This document shows, one piece after another, positions 55,112-63,035 of a stretch of 64,000 nucleotides of DNA (position 1 is its first letter; the number at the start of each line of letters is the position of its first letter). This stretch comes from Deltaproteobacteria bacterium (GTDB taxonomy: Bacteria; Myxococcota_A; Polyangia; GCA-2747355; JADLHG01), in assembly GCA_020848905.1 (NCBI GenBank), contig JADLHG010000029.1:39620-103619 (forward strand). Reading direction: 5' to 3'. Under the pieces are notes generated by a model that made no database searches, was not told the DNA's origin, and saw nothing but the letters and a program-made list of their open reading frames with translations. The translations under genes and the position numbers were made by a program.

Positions 55112-56436
55112 GGCGCACCGTCGCGCGCGGCCCGTCCTCCGTGGCGGGCCTCTCGCGCTCGGCTCCCGAGCCCACGACGCCAGGCACGTGCCACGCCCGC
55201 GAGCGCCTCCCCCGGCTCGGCGTCCCCGAGGAGCACCGCCTCCACCGCAGGGGTGAAGTCGTCGAAGATCCGTGTCCAGAAGGGGTGCGCCGGGCGGAGC
55301 CGAGCGCCGTCGAGCGCAGCTCGGAATTTGCGGACGAGGCCGCGCTCTCCCAGCGCAGGGTCCCCGTAGACCGCGCTCATCGTCGGGAGCAGGGTATTCG
55401 CGCGGGCGAACTCCCGCTGCGCGGCGTGGTCGGTGAGCGCCGCCGCGACGCGCCAGGCCAGCTCGGGGCGGCGCGCACAGCGCGAAACCACGAAGCCGTG
55501 CCCGCTGAGAAGCGCCACCGGCTTGCCCGCGCGCCCGACCGGAAGCGGCGCCACCCCGAGGTTCTGCGCCTCGCGAAAGGCGGACGTGGCGAGGATCGCG
55601 GAGGTGGACCACGGCCCGTTGAAGATCATCGCCACCTCGCCCTGGCCGAAGCGGCGGAGTTGGTCGTCATAGTCCGACGCCAGCCCGGGGTTCGGGGGCG
55701 CGACGTGGTGCACGTGAATCAGGTCCCGATAGAAGCCTAGCGCGCCGCTCGCCTCGGGCCGGTCGACGAAGATCTGGCCCCGTCGCGGGTCGAGGAGGTC
55801 ACCGTCCAGACCCCAGAGCACGGGGAGAAACCAGTAGCTCTCGGCTCGGACGTAGAAGCCCCACCGCGCGACGCGCGCCGGCGTGAAGCCTTCCTCCCCG
55901 GGGTGCCGACCCCGCTCGTCGGTCGTCAGCTTTCGGGCGGTTTCGACCAGCTCGGAGAGTGTCCGCGGGGGCTGTGCAATGAGGCGCCGATTGTAAAGAA
56001 GCGCGAGCCCGTCGAGGCTGGCCGGCAGGGCCCAGCGCTGTCCCCGATAGCGCGCCAGGGCCCGCGCCACCGGCTCGTACGCCGTCTCGCCGGGGATGGA
56101 GCTGGGGGCTGCCCGGACGAGTCCGCGCTCGACCAGCTCGGGCAACCACGGCAGCTCGGCCCGGAAGAGGTCCGGTGCACCGGGGCCGCAGCCCTCCACG
56201 GCTCGGAGGAAGCTCGCCTGCGCGCGAGAGAAGGGCACGATGGTGGACCAGATGCGGACCCCAGGATGGGCCTCGCGCACCCGCTCGAGCACGCGGTTGA
56301 AGGTGCCGGTCTCCTCGGTGTTGAAGGTGTGCCAGACGGTGAGCTCGACCGCGGGGGGCGAAACGACCGCCTTCTTTCCACAGCCGAGCACCGCGGTCCC
56401 GACGAGCAAGAGAGCGCAAGAGCCCGGGCACCGCAT
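55108..56436 (-). CDS. Extracellular solute-binding lipoprotein (sugar type)
   Basis: ATG at 56436 gives 442 residues. Lipobox Thr-Ala-Val-Leu-Gly-Cys at about residue 19. The mature protein has the MalE-like family 1 pattern: Leu-Thr-Val-Trp-His-Thr-Phe-Asn at the first strand, Pro-Asp-Leu-Phe-Arg, Leu-Tyr-Asn-Arg-Arg-Leu-Ile, Ala-Met-Ile-Phe-Asn-Gly-Pro-Trp-Ser-Thr, and Gly-His-Gly-Phe-Val-Val-Ser. It should bind a sugar, perhaps maltodextrin, in the periplasm. No ABC permease or ATPase gene is near, and its stop overlaps the kinase start. I therefore infer that it serves as a sensor subunit rather than, or as well as, a transporter component. The C-terminal 20 residues are Arg-rich. Confidence 0.9.
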   Translation of the reverse strand: MRCPGSCALLLVGTAVLGCGKKAVVSPPAVELTVWHTFNTEETGTFNRVLERVREAHPGVRIWSTIVPFSRAQASFLRAVEGCGPGAPDLFRAELPWLPELVERGLVRAAPSSIPGETAYEPVARALARYRGQRWALPASLDGLALLYNRRLIAQPPRTLSELVETARKLTTDERGRHPGEEGFTPARVARWGFYVRAESYWFLPVLWGLDGDLLDPRRGQIFVDRPEASGALGFYRDLIHVHHVAPPNPGLASDYDDQLRRFGQGEVAMIFNGPWSTSAILATSAFREAQNLGVAPLPVGRAGKPVALLSGHGFVVSRCARRPELAWRVAAALTDHAAQREFARANTLLPTMSAVYGDPALGERGLVRKFRAALDGARLRPAHPFWTRIFDDFTPAVEAVLLGDAEPGEALAGVARAWRRGLGSRAREARHGGRAARDGAP

Positions 56437-56522
56437 GCGGGCTGCATAGTACCGCGCGGGCCGGGAAGTCAAACGCCGTCGGCGGGGCGTCCTGCCGAGC
56501 CCGCCCCCGGCCGACGCGGAGG

Positions 56523-57320
56523 TCAGAAGCGCAGGCTCACTCCCAGGTTGACCTGCACCCCTATCGACCGGTCGGGCATCGCGGCCTGCTGCACGTCGGC
56601 GTAGTAGGCCGCCGGCTCGGCGCTGTCGTGGCGGAACACGCCGTAGGCCCGCACGTCCCCCGTGAGGGCCACCCAGCGCGAGAGGAGCAGCTCCGCCCCC
56701 ACGCCGCCCTGGAGCCCGAACTCGGCGAAGGTCTGCTCCGTCTTCAGGTTGGGCAGGTCGAAGCGCAACCGCGTGGCCACCACCCGGACACCGCCCAGCA
56801 GGAACAGATTGAACCGGCCGCGCGGGATCAGGTAAAGGAGGCCCGACGCCTGCACCGGCACCGAGAAACGACGGACGCCCCCGTCGAGGAGCCGCGACCC
56901 CGTGACATCCGCGGCGAGCTCCACGCCCCAGCGATAATCCCGGTACCGGAGGTGCGCGCCGGCCCCACCGAGGTAGACCCCCTCGTCGAGGATGCGCTGA
57001 TTCGTGGTCAGGGCCGTGGCATGCACGCCGAGGGACCACCGTGGAGGCCCGGAGTAGTAGCTATAGGCCTCGGGGCCCTGCTGATAGTACCAATACGCGC
57101 GCTGGGTCTCGTACGTGTATGTGTAATAGCGCGGCACGTACACCGGGGGAGGAACGTAGACCGGCGCGACGCGCAGGCGCACGGAGGGGTAGATCACGGG
57201 CGGAGGTGGAGCCGGCCGATACGATCGGTACCCGTAGTGGATGTAGACCTGGGCCGAGGCGCTGGAGCCCCCGGCACAGAGCCCGACGCCGACGAGAGCC
57301 AATGCGAGAGGTAGTCTCAT
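56523..57320 (-). CDS. Tyr/Pro-rich outer-membrane barrel protein
   Basis: AAGGAGG about 6 bases before the ATG at 57320 gives 265 residues. A signal peptide ends Ser-Ser-Ala-Ser-Ala-Gln. A low-complexity region (about 25-90) rich in Tyr, Pro, Val and Arg (Tyr-Val-Pro-Pro-Pro-Val-Tyr) may be disordered or surface exposed. The last 165 residues have strand patterns like OmpA-type 8-strand barrels (Leu-Tyr-Leu-Ile-Pro-Arg-Gly-Arg-Phe-Asn-Leu-Phe) and end in Leu-Gly-Val-Ser-Leu-Arg-Phe, an outer-membrane terminal strand. Function unknown. It lies 86 bases upstream of the solute-binding protein gene on the same strand, but the size of the gap and its own ribosome site leave operon membership open. 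Confidence 0.8.
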   Translation of the reverse strand: MRLPLALALVGVGLCAGGSSASAQVYIHYGYRSYRPAPPPPVIYPSVRLRVAPVYVPPPVYVPRYYTYTYETQRAYWYYQQGPEAYSYYSGPPRWSLGVHATALTTNQRILDEGVYLGGAGAHLRYRDYRWGVELAADVTGSRLLDGGVRRFSVPVQASGLLYLIPRGRFNLFLLGGVRVVATRLRFDLPNLKTEQTFAEFGLQGGVGAELLLSRWVALTGDVRAYGVFRHDSAEPAAYYADVQQAAMPDRSIGVQVNLGVSLRF

Positions 57321-57549
57321 GGCGGGCCTCCTTGTGGCCTTGCCGATGACTGGAGCAAGACTCGTACCGCTCGGCGTTCTGGCGATGATCCGTGGTTTCC
57401 AGCGCATAGCCGGCAGATGCGCCAGCTCGTGTTCGGACGTTGGGCCCCCCCGCGTGACCGTGCGTTCACGCCGGCACCGCGGCGCGGCCTCGCGGATCCC
57501 GTCCCGATCCCCACCCCGGCGGTCGGTGAAGACGCCGCAAAGGGGCAAA

Positions 57550-57577
57550 TTGACACTCTGCTCGACGGGCGTGTAGA
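57550..57577 (+). promoter_or_regulatory. Probable promoter of the epimerase gene
   Basis: TTGACA (57550-57555) lies 16 bases before TGTAGA (57572-57577, 3 of 6 matches). The expected start point would fall about 3 bases before the GTG at 57587, with no Shine-Dalgarno sequence, so the transcript may be leaderless. The rest of the 266-base divergent spacer holds nothing else I can name. Confidence 0.4.
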
Positions 57578-57586
57578 ACTCGCGGC

Positions 57587-58546
57587 GTGAACACCTATCT
57601 CGTGACCGGTGGCGCCGGGTTCATAGGCAGTCACCTGGTCCGGCGCCTCGTGCGTCTCGGCCACCGCGTCCGGGTGCTGGACAACTTCTCGACCGGACGC
57701 CGCGCGAACCTCGCCGAGGTGGCAGCACGCGTCGAGCTCGTCGAGGGGGACGTGGCGGACCCCGCGGTCGCTCACCGCGCCGTGGACGGGGTCGAGTACG
57801 TTCTGCACCAGGCCGCGCTACCCTCGGTCCCGCGGTCGATCGCGGATCCCTTGACGACCCACCACAGTAACGTGGAGGGGACGCTCCAGCTCCTCATCGC
57901 CGCGCGAGACGCGGGCGTTCGGCGCGTGGTGCAGGCCTCCTCGTCCTCGGTCTACGGCGACACGGAGACCCTTCCCAAGGCCGAGAGCCACCCCCTCGCA
58001 CCGCGCTCCCCCTACGCCGCATCCAAGGCCGCCGGGGAGCATTACGGTCACGCCTTCTTTCGCAGCTACGGGGTCCCCTACGTGGCCCTCCGGTACTTCA
58101 ACGTCTTTGGCCCCGGCCAGGATCCGGCATCCCAGTACGCGGCCGTGATACCGCGCTTCATCCGCGCCTACCTTCGCGGCGAGACGCCGGTGGTGGTCGG
58201 GGACGGCCTGCAGTCGAGGGACTTCTGTTTCGTCGAGAACGTGGTGAACGCCAACCTGCTGGCCTGCCAGTCGACGCGCGCCCCGGGCCACAGTCTCAAC
58301 GTCGCCTGCGGCGAGAGGACCACACTCCTCGGCGTGCTCGAGCTTCTCGCGGAACACGTGGGACGGCGCCTGCCGCCGCGGCACGACCCACCCCGGCCGG
58401 CGGACGTTCGGCACTCGCTCGCCGACCTCACGCTGAGCCACGACATCCTCGGCTACCGCCCCGAGGTCCTCTTTCCCGAGGGTCTGCGTCGCACGGTCGA
58501 CTGGTTCCGCGCGCACCTCTCTGCCGATGGAGCGCTCGACGCATGA
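57587..58546 (+). CDS. NAD-dependent sugar-nucleotide epimerase/dehydratase
   Basis: An extended SDR of 319 residues. Rossmann motif Gly-Gly-Ala-Gly-Phe-Ile-Gly-Ser-His at about 8-16 shows that the GTG start is right. The active site has Ala-Ser-Ser-Ser-Ser-Val-Tyr-Gly and Tyr-Ala-Ala-Ser-Lys (the Tyr-X3-Lys pair). Further marks are Leu-Pro-Ser-Val-Pro-Arg-Ser, Leu-Arg-Tyr-Phe-Asn-Val-Phe-Gly-Pro and Gln-Ser-Arg-Asp-Phe-Cys-Phe-Val-Glu-Asn-Val-Val. These resemble WbpP/WbgU-type UDP-N-acetylglucosamine 4-epimerases, so UDP-HexNAc for surface polysaccharide is the likely substrate. The yicC gene overlaps its stop by 4 bases. Confidence 0.9.
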   Translation: MNTYLVTGGAGFIGSHLVRRLVRLGHRVRVLDNFSTGRRANLAEVAARVELVEGDVADPAVAHRAVDGVEYVLHQAALPSVPRSIADPLTTHHSNVEGTLQLLIAARDAGVRRVVQASSSSVYGDTETLPKAESHPLAPRSPYAASKAAGEHYGHAFFRSYGVPYVALRYFNVFGPGQDPASQYAAVIPRFIRAYLRGETPVVVGDGLQSRDFCFVENVVNANLLACQSTRAPGHSLNVACGERTTLLGVLELLAEHVGRRLPPRHDPPRPADVRHSLADLTLSHDILGYRPEVLFPEGLRRTVDWFRAHLSADGALDA

Positions 58547-59418
58547 ATTCCATGACCGGTTTCGCCCGGGCCGAGGTCCACGTCGATTCCCGTGCCTTCC
58601 GGCTCGAGGTCCGCAGCTTCAACCACCGGTTCCTCGACGCGCGCGTCCGTCTGCCGCACGCCGACGGGCTGGTCGAGACCCAGGCCCTCGAAGCGGTACG
58701 CCGCCAGCTCACCCGAGGACGCGTCGAGCTCTCGGTCTTCGACGAGGTCACCGACGCGGCCCCGTCTGCCCTGCGGCTCAACGTGGGCGTCGCCCGGGAC
58801 GTGGGGAAGGTGCTCCATCAGCTCGCCGAGGTCGTCGGGTGCGACCTCGCAACGGCCGCGCGACTCCTGCCGCCGGTGCGAGACCTCGTGTCCGGGGGGG
58901 GCGAGCCGCTGCGTTCCGACGCGCTCTGGGCCGCCCTCGAACCGGCACTCTCCCGCGCCCTCGGGGAGCTCCGGTCGATGCGCGCTCAGGAGGGGCAGGC
59001 CCTCAAGCGCGATCTGGTGGGCCAGCTGGACCAGCTCTGCGCGCTCGCGGTCACGATCAAGGGCATCGTGGCGGGTCTCCCCCAGCAGTGGCACGCGCGG
59101 CTGCACGATCGACTGACCCAGCTCTCGACGGAGCTGACCGTCGATCCGGCACGGCTGGCGCAGGAGGTCGCGCTGCTCGCCGACCGCACCGACGTCCACG
59201 AGGAACTCGCGCGCCTCGAGAGCCACGAAGAGCAGCTCCGCCAGATGTTCGACGAGGAGGGGGCTGTTGGCCGGAAGGTGGAGTTCATGATACAGGAGCT
59301 CAATCGTGAGCTGAACACCATCGCCGCCAAGGTGCCCAGCGCCGACGTGGCGGCGTTGGTCGTGGAGGCGAAGGGGTGTCTGGAAAGGATGCGCGAGCAG
59401 GCGCAGAACATCGAGTGA
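58543..59418 (+). CDS. yicC: YicC-family endoribonuclease
   Basis: The product has 291 residues. The family start Met-Asn-Ser-Met-Thr-Gly-Phe-Ala-Arg is present. The central helical part includes Arg-Ser-Phe-Asn-His-Arg-Phe-Leu-Asp. The C-terminal DUF1732 domain has [17 protein letters not shown] and Ala-Lys-Val-Pro-Ser-Ala-Asp. YicC has been shown to be an RNase that acts in small-RNA decay in Escherichia coli and Bacillus. It is in the classic yicC-remA-gmk order, linked at both ends by 4-base overlaps. Confidence 0.94.
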   Translation: MNSMTGFARAEVHVDSRAFRLEVRSFNHRFLDARVRLPHADGLVETQALEAVRRQLTRGRVELSVFDEVTDAAPSALRLNVGVARDVGKVLHQLAEVVGCDLATAARLLPPVRDLVSGGGEPLRSDALWAALEPALSRALGELRSMRAQEGQALKRDLVGQLDQLCALAVTIKGIVAGLPQQWHARLHDRLTQLSTELTVDPARLAQEVALLADRTDVHEELARLESHEEQLRQMFDEEGAVGRKVEFMIQELNRELNTIAAKVPSADVAALVVEAKGCLERMREQAQNIE

Positions 59419-59741
59419 TCGGCGAGGCTGGACCCAGGCTTCTCAATATCGGTTTCGGCAACGTCGTCGTCGCCGAACGGGTGGTCGCCGTGGTAGCCGC
59501 CGGATCGGCCCCCATGAAACGGCTTCGCGAAGAAGCCCGCGTGGCAGGCAAGCTGGTGGACGCCACCCAGGGACGAAAGACGCGGGCCATGGTCATCACG
59601 GATTCGGACCACGTGATCCTGTCGGCGATCCAGGCCGAGACCGTGGCCCTGAGACTACGGGGAGCTGCCATCGCGGGCGGGGCAGGGGAGGAACCGGGGA
59701 CTGCAATCGAGCCGCGTCCCGTCGATGAGGACGAACGATGA
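59415..59741 (+). CDS. remA: RemA/DUF370-family DNA-binding regulator
   Basis: GTG at 59415, in a GTGA overlap with yicC, gives 108 residues. The core (about 9-83) carries the family pattern [23 protein letters not shown] and [10 protein letters not shown]. Bacillus RemA is a ring-forming DNA-binding activator of biofilm-matrix genes. In other phyla DUF370 proteins are encoded beside gmk, and their targets are less clear. An acidic tail of about 25 residues is extra. The gmk start overlaps its stop by 4 bases. Confidence 0.92.
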   Translation: MIGEAGPRLLNIGFGNVVVAERVVAVVAAGSAPMKRLREEARVAGKLVDATQGRKTRAMVITDSDHVILSAIQAETVALRLRGAAIAGGAGEEPGTAIEPRPVDEDER

Positions 59742-60382
59742 CCGCCAAGCGCCGCGGCCTCCTTTTCGTCGTCTCCTCCCCCTCTGGGGCGGGGAAGACC
59801 ACGCTCTGCCACCGTCTGATGGCGGAGTTCCCCGCTCTCGCCTTCTCCATCTCGTACACTACGCGGCCCAAGCGACCGAACGAGCGAGACGGCGTGGACT
59901 ACCACTTCACGGATCACGCGACCTTCTCGCGCATGGTGGCGGAGGACCGTTTCGCCGAGTGGGCGGAAGTGCACGGAAACCGGTACGGCACCTCCCTCGA
60001 GACCATCAGCCAGAACATCGACGCCGGTCTGGACGTGCTCTTCGACATCGACTGGCAGGGGGCGACCCAGCTCAAGAGCAAGTACCCGGACGAGACCGTC
60101 ATGGTCTTCGTCCTGCCCCCGAGCCTCGAGGAGCTCTCCCGCCGGCTCAGGAACCGCGGCACGGACGCGCCCGAGATGGTCGCCCGCCGCCTCGCCAAGG
60201 CCCGGGAGGAGCTCGGCCACTACGGCGAATACGAATACCTCGTCACCAACGACGACCTCGACCAGGCCTACCGTGAGCTCTCGGCGATCTACGTCGCGGG
60301 GCACTGCACCCGGCGACGGCGCGCGCACCGCGCTCTCGAGCTGGTAGAGGCGGTGCGCTCCCCGGGGGAGGGAAGGGCGTGA
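59738..60382 (+). CDS. gmk: Guanylate kinase
   Basis: Gmk phosphorylates GMP to GDP with ATP, feeding GTP and (p)ppGpp pools. The 214-residue protein has the P-loop [10 protein letters not shown] (about 13-22), the GMP-binding [20 protein letters not shown] and Asp-Ile-Asp-Trp-Gln-Gly. It is the last of the yicC-remA-gmk overlap series. The (p)ppGpp synthetase gene follows after 137 bases. In many proteobacteria rpoZ lies between gmk and that gene, but it is not found here. Confidence 0.96.
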   Translation: MTAKRRGLLFVVSSPSGAGKTTLCHRLMAEFPALAFSISYTTRPKRPNERDGVDYHFTDHATFSRMVAEDRFAEWAEVHGNRYGTSLETISQNIDAGLDVLFDIDWQGATQLKSKYPDETVMVFVLPPSLEELSRRLRNRGTDAPEMVARRLAKAREELGHYGEYEYLVTNDDLDQAYRELSAIYVAGHCTRRRRAHRALELVEAVRSPGEGRA

Positions 60383-60519
60383 ACCATCCGTGCACGACGG
60401 ATCGGCCGCTGCAATCCGCTGTGGCCGGACCTCACCGCAGTGATACACTTCAGCGAGATCGGGTCCTTGCGCGGCCGCGTCCGCGCCGGCCCTCCGCGCG
60501 AGAAGGCTAGAGTCCAGCG

Positions 60520-62697
60520 GTGTCAGGCGCACTCCTCCGGGTCAACGACCTCGTCGCCAAGGTCAAGCGGTACAACGCGAACGCCGACGAGGATCTCCTC
60601 AAGCGCGCCTACGCCTTCGGTGCGCGCGTGCACGAAGGTCAGCTGCGAAAATCGGGAGACCCCTACTTCGTCCACCCGGTGGCGGTGGCCTCCCTCATCG
60701 CAGACCTGAAGCTGGATGTGCCGAGCATCTGCGCCGGCCTCTTGCACGACACGGTGGAGGACACGGACACCACCGTCGAGGACATCCGGCGACAGTTCTC
60801 CGATGAGATCGCCTTCCTCGTCGACGGCGTGACCAAGCTGGGCAAGATCCCCTGGACGACGAAGGAGGAGCGCCAGGCCGAGAACTTCCGGAAGATGCTC
60901 GTCGCGATGGCCAAAGACATCCGGGTCATCCTGATCAAGCTCGCTGATCGCACCGACAACATGCGGACGCTGCAGTACATGTCCGAGGATGGCCAGGAGC
61001 GCATCGCGCGCGAGACGCTCGACATCTACGCCCCGCTCGCGAACCGCCTCGGCATCTACTGGCTGCGCGCCGAGCTCGAGGATCTCGCCTTCCAGTACGT
61101 GCACCCCCTCGAGTACCAGCGTCTCGTCCAGGACCTGGCGGCCAGCGACCGCGAACGGCGCAAGTACATCCGCGAGGTCGAGCGCATCCTCCGCAAGGTG
61201 ATGGACGACAACGGCATCCCTTGCGACGTGAGCGGCCGCCCGAAGAACCTCTGGGGCATCTACAGCAAGATGCGCCGCACGGCTCGCACGCTCGACCAGA
61301 TCCACGACATCGTGGCCTTCCGGGTCCTGACCACGAACATCCGCGACTGCTATGCGGCGCTCGGTGTCGTGCACGAGAACTTCACCCCCATCCCCGGGCG
61401 CTTCAAAGACTACGTCGCGATGCCCAAGCCGAATCAGTACCAGTCGCTCCACACGTCCCTCATCGGGCCGCGCGGCGAGCGCATGGAGGTGCAGATCCGG
61501 ACGCACGACATGCACCGCGTCTCGGAGGAGGGCATCGCCGCGCACTGGGTCTACAAGGAGGGACACAGCGTCCTCACCTCCGACGACCAGCAGAAGTTCT
61601 CGTGGCTCCGTCAGCTCGTGGAGTTCCAGCGCGACCTGAAGGATCCGGCCGAGTTCATCGACGCGGTGCGCATCGACCTCTTCGCCGACGAGGTCTACGT
61701 CTTCACGCCGAAAGGAGACGTGAAGGCCTTTCCCGTCGGTGCAACGCCGGTAGATTTCGCCTACGCGATCCACACCGAGGTCGGAGACCACTGCGCGGGG
61801 GCCAAGGTCAACGGCCTGATCGTGCCGCTCCGCTATCGCCTGAACAACGGCGACACGGTGGAGGTGGTGACCAACCCGAGCCAGAAGCCCAACAAGGACT
61901 GGCTGAAGTTCGTCGCCACGGCGAGGGCCAAGGCGAAGATCCGGCACCACATCCAGACCGAACGACGCGAGCGGGGCAAGGCCCTCGGCCACGAGCTGCT
62001 CGAGCGGGAATTCCGTCGCCACGGGCACTCCCTGCAGAAGGTGCAGAAGCAGGGCGGGCTGTTACGGGTGGCCGAGGAGCTCCGCCTCGGGAAGTCGGAC
62101 GACGAGCTCCTCATGCAGGTGGGCTTCGGCAAGGTCACGCCCGCCCAGATCGTCCGCGCCGTCTTCCCCGAGGCCGCGGAAAAGGAGCCCACCGAGACCG
62201 CCGAGGCCGCCCCGCTCAAGAGCCGCCTCTCACGCATCATCGATCGGGTCACGCGCCGCCCGCCGAGCGGCATCCGTGTGCAGGGCGAGGACGACGTGCT
62301 GGTCCGGTTCGCCGCCTGCTGTAGCCCGCTCCCCGGCGACCCGATCACCGGGTTCATCACCCGGGGCCGGGGGGTCACGATTCACAAGCTGGACTGCACG
62401 AAGGCCCTGGACGTGGACCCGGAGCGACGCATCGAGGTCGGGTGGGAGTCGGGGTCCCGCATCGAACACCCGGTCACAATCAACGTGCACACCACCGACA
62501 AGCCGGGGCTGCTCGCCGACATCAGCAAGGCCTTCTCGGAGCAGGGGGTCAACATCGCGGAGGCGAACTGCCGCGCGGTCGGGAACGCCCGGGCCATCAA
62601 CACCTTCCACTTCCGGGTGCTGCACCTCGATCACCTGAAGCAGGTGATGCGGGCGATCCAGAAGGTGAAAGGGGTCTACTCGGTCGAGCGCGTGTAG
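60520..62697 (+). CDS. rel: Bifunctional (p)ppGpp synthetase/hydrolase (RelA/SpoT homologue)
   Basis: GTG at 60520 gives 725 residues. The HD hydrolase domain is intact (His-Pro-Val-Ala-Val-Ala, Leu-Leu-His-Asp-Thr-Val-Glu-Asp-Thr, Lys-Leu-Ala-Asp-Arg-Thr-Asn-type motif Leu-Ala-Asp-Arg-Thr-Asp-Asn-Met-Arg). The synthetase domain has Arg-Pro-Lys-Asn-Leu-Trp-Gly-Ile-Tyr-Ser-Lys and Tyr-Gln-Ser-Leu-His-Thr-Ser. TGS (about 390-450), zinc-finger-like Cys-Cys (Ala-Ala-Cys-Cys-Ser-Pro-Leu-Pro-Gly-Asp) and ACT domains complete the long form. Both activities are expected. This is probably the main stringent-response enzyme. It is separated from gmk by 137 bases, where it may have its own promoter. Confidence 0.96.
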   Translation: MSGALLRVNDLVAKVKRYNANADEDLLKRAYAFGARVHEGQLRKSGDPYFVHPVAVASLIADLKLDVPSICAGLLHDTVEDTDTTVEDIRRQFSDEIAFLVDGVTKLGKIPWTTKEERQAENFRKMLVAMAKDIRVILIKLADRTDNMRTLQYMSEDGQERIARETLDIYAPLANRLGIYWLRAELEDLAFQYVHPLEYQRLVQDLAASDRERRKYIREVERILRKVMDDNGIPCDVSGRPKNLWGIYSKMRRTARTLDQIHDIVAFRVLTTNIRDCYAALGVVHENFTPIPGRFKDYVAMPKPNQYQSLHTSLIGPRGERMEVQIRTHDMHRVSEEGIAAHWVYKEGHSVLTSDDQQKFSWLRQLVEFQRDLKDPAEFIDAVRIDLFADEVYVFTPKGDVKAFPVGATPVDFAYAIHTEVGDHCAGAKVNGLIVPLRYRLNNGDTVEVVTNPSQKPNKDWLKFVATARAKAKIRHHIQTERRERGKALGHELLEREFRRHGHSLQKVQKQGGLLRVAEELRLGKSDDELLMQVGFGKVTPAQIVRAVFPEAAEKEPTETAEAAPLKSRLSRIIDRVTRRPPSGIRVQGEDDVLVRFAACCSPLPGDPITGFITRGRGVTIHKLDCTKALDVDPERRIEVGWESGSRIEHPVTINVHTTDKPGLLADISKAFSEQGVNIAEANCRAVGNARAINTFHFRVLHLDHLKQVMRAIQKVKGVYSVERV

Positions 62698-62724
62698 CAC
62701 CTCGCCAGCGCTGCGACGAGGTGC
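62697..62724. terminator. Hairpin between rel and the small basic gene
   Basis: GCACCTCG (62697-62704) and CGAGGTGC (62717-62724) form a perfect 8-base stem with a 12-base loop, starting at the last base of the rel stop codon. No T tract follows on either strand. It lies between convergent genes and may end both transcripts. Confidence 0.45.
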
Positions 62725-62741
62725 CCGGCGAGACGGACGCC

Positions 62742-62903
62742 CTAACGAGCCTTGGGGGCAGGCTTGCCCGGCTCGCCGAGGGACGCGAAGAGCTCCGCGG
62801 AGCTCAACGTGGACCTCTTGGCCTCCTTGTTCTTGCGCTTGCGGCCCATGTTCTTGCGCCGACGCTTGCGGCGGTTTTCGGTCATGCAGGTATTGGAAGC
62901 CAT
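62742..62903 (-). CDS. Small, very basic protein (53 residues)
   Basis: AGGAG lies 10 bases before the ATG at 62903; a second ATG at 62885 would give 47 residues. The protein opens with a run of Arg and Lys (Asn-Arg-Arg-Lys-Arg-Arg-Arg-Lys-Asn-Met-Gly-Arg-Lys-Arg-Lys-Asn-Lys) and continues with Leu-Ser-Ser-Ala-Glu-Leu-Phe-Ala-Ser-Leu-Gly-Glu-Pro-Gly-Lys-Pro. The basic half looks made for RNA or DNA contact and resembles small ribosome-associated proteins in character, not in sequence. The second half may form a short helix. Codons suit the genome. I do not recognise the family. Confidence 0.6.
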   Translation of the reverse strand: MASNTCMTENRRKRRRKNMGRKRKNKEAKRSTLSSAELFASLGEPGKPAPKAR

Positions 62904-63035
62904 CTCGGGTCAGCTCCTGAAACGATCGGGGGAGCTATAGTCCATGGCAGCTCGCGTGTCAATCCGATGAGGCTCTCGGCGCTTGTCCCCGGCCAGCCCT
63001 TGGGCCAGAATGGCCGCCACCGAGGAGAAAAGCCC

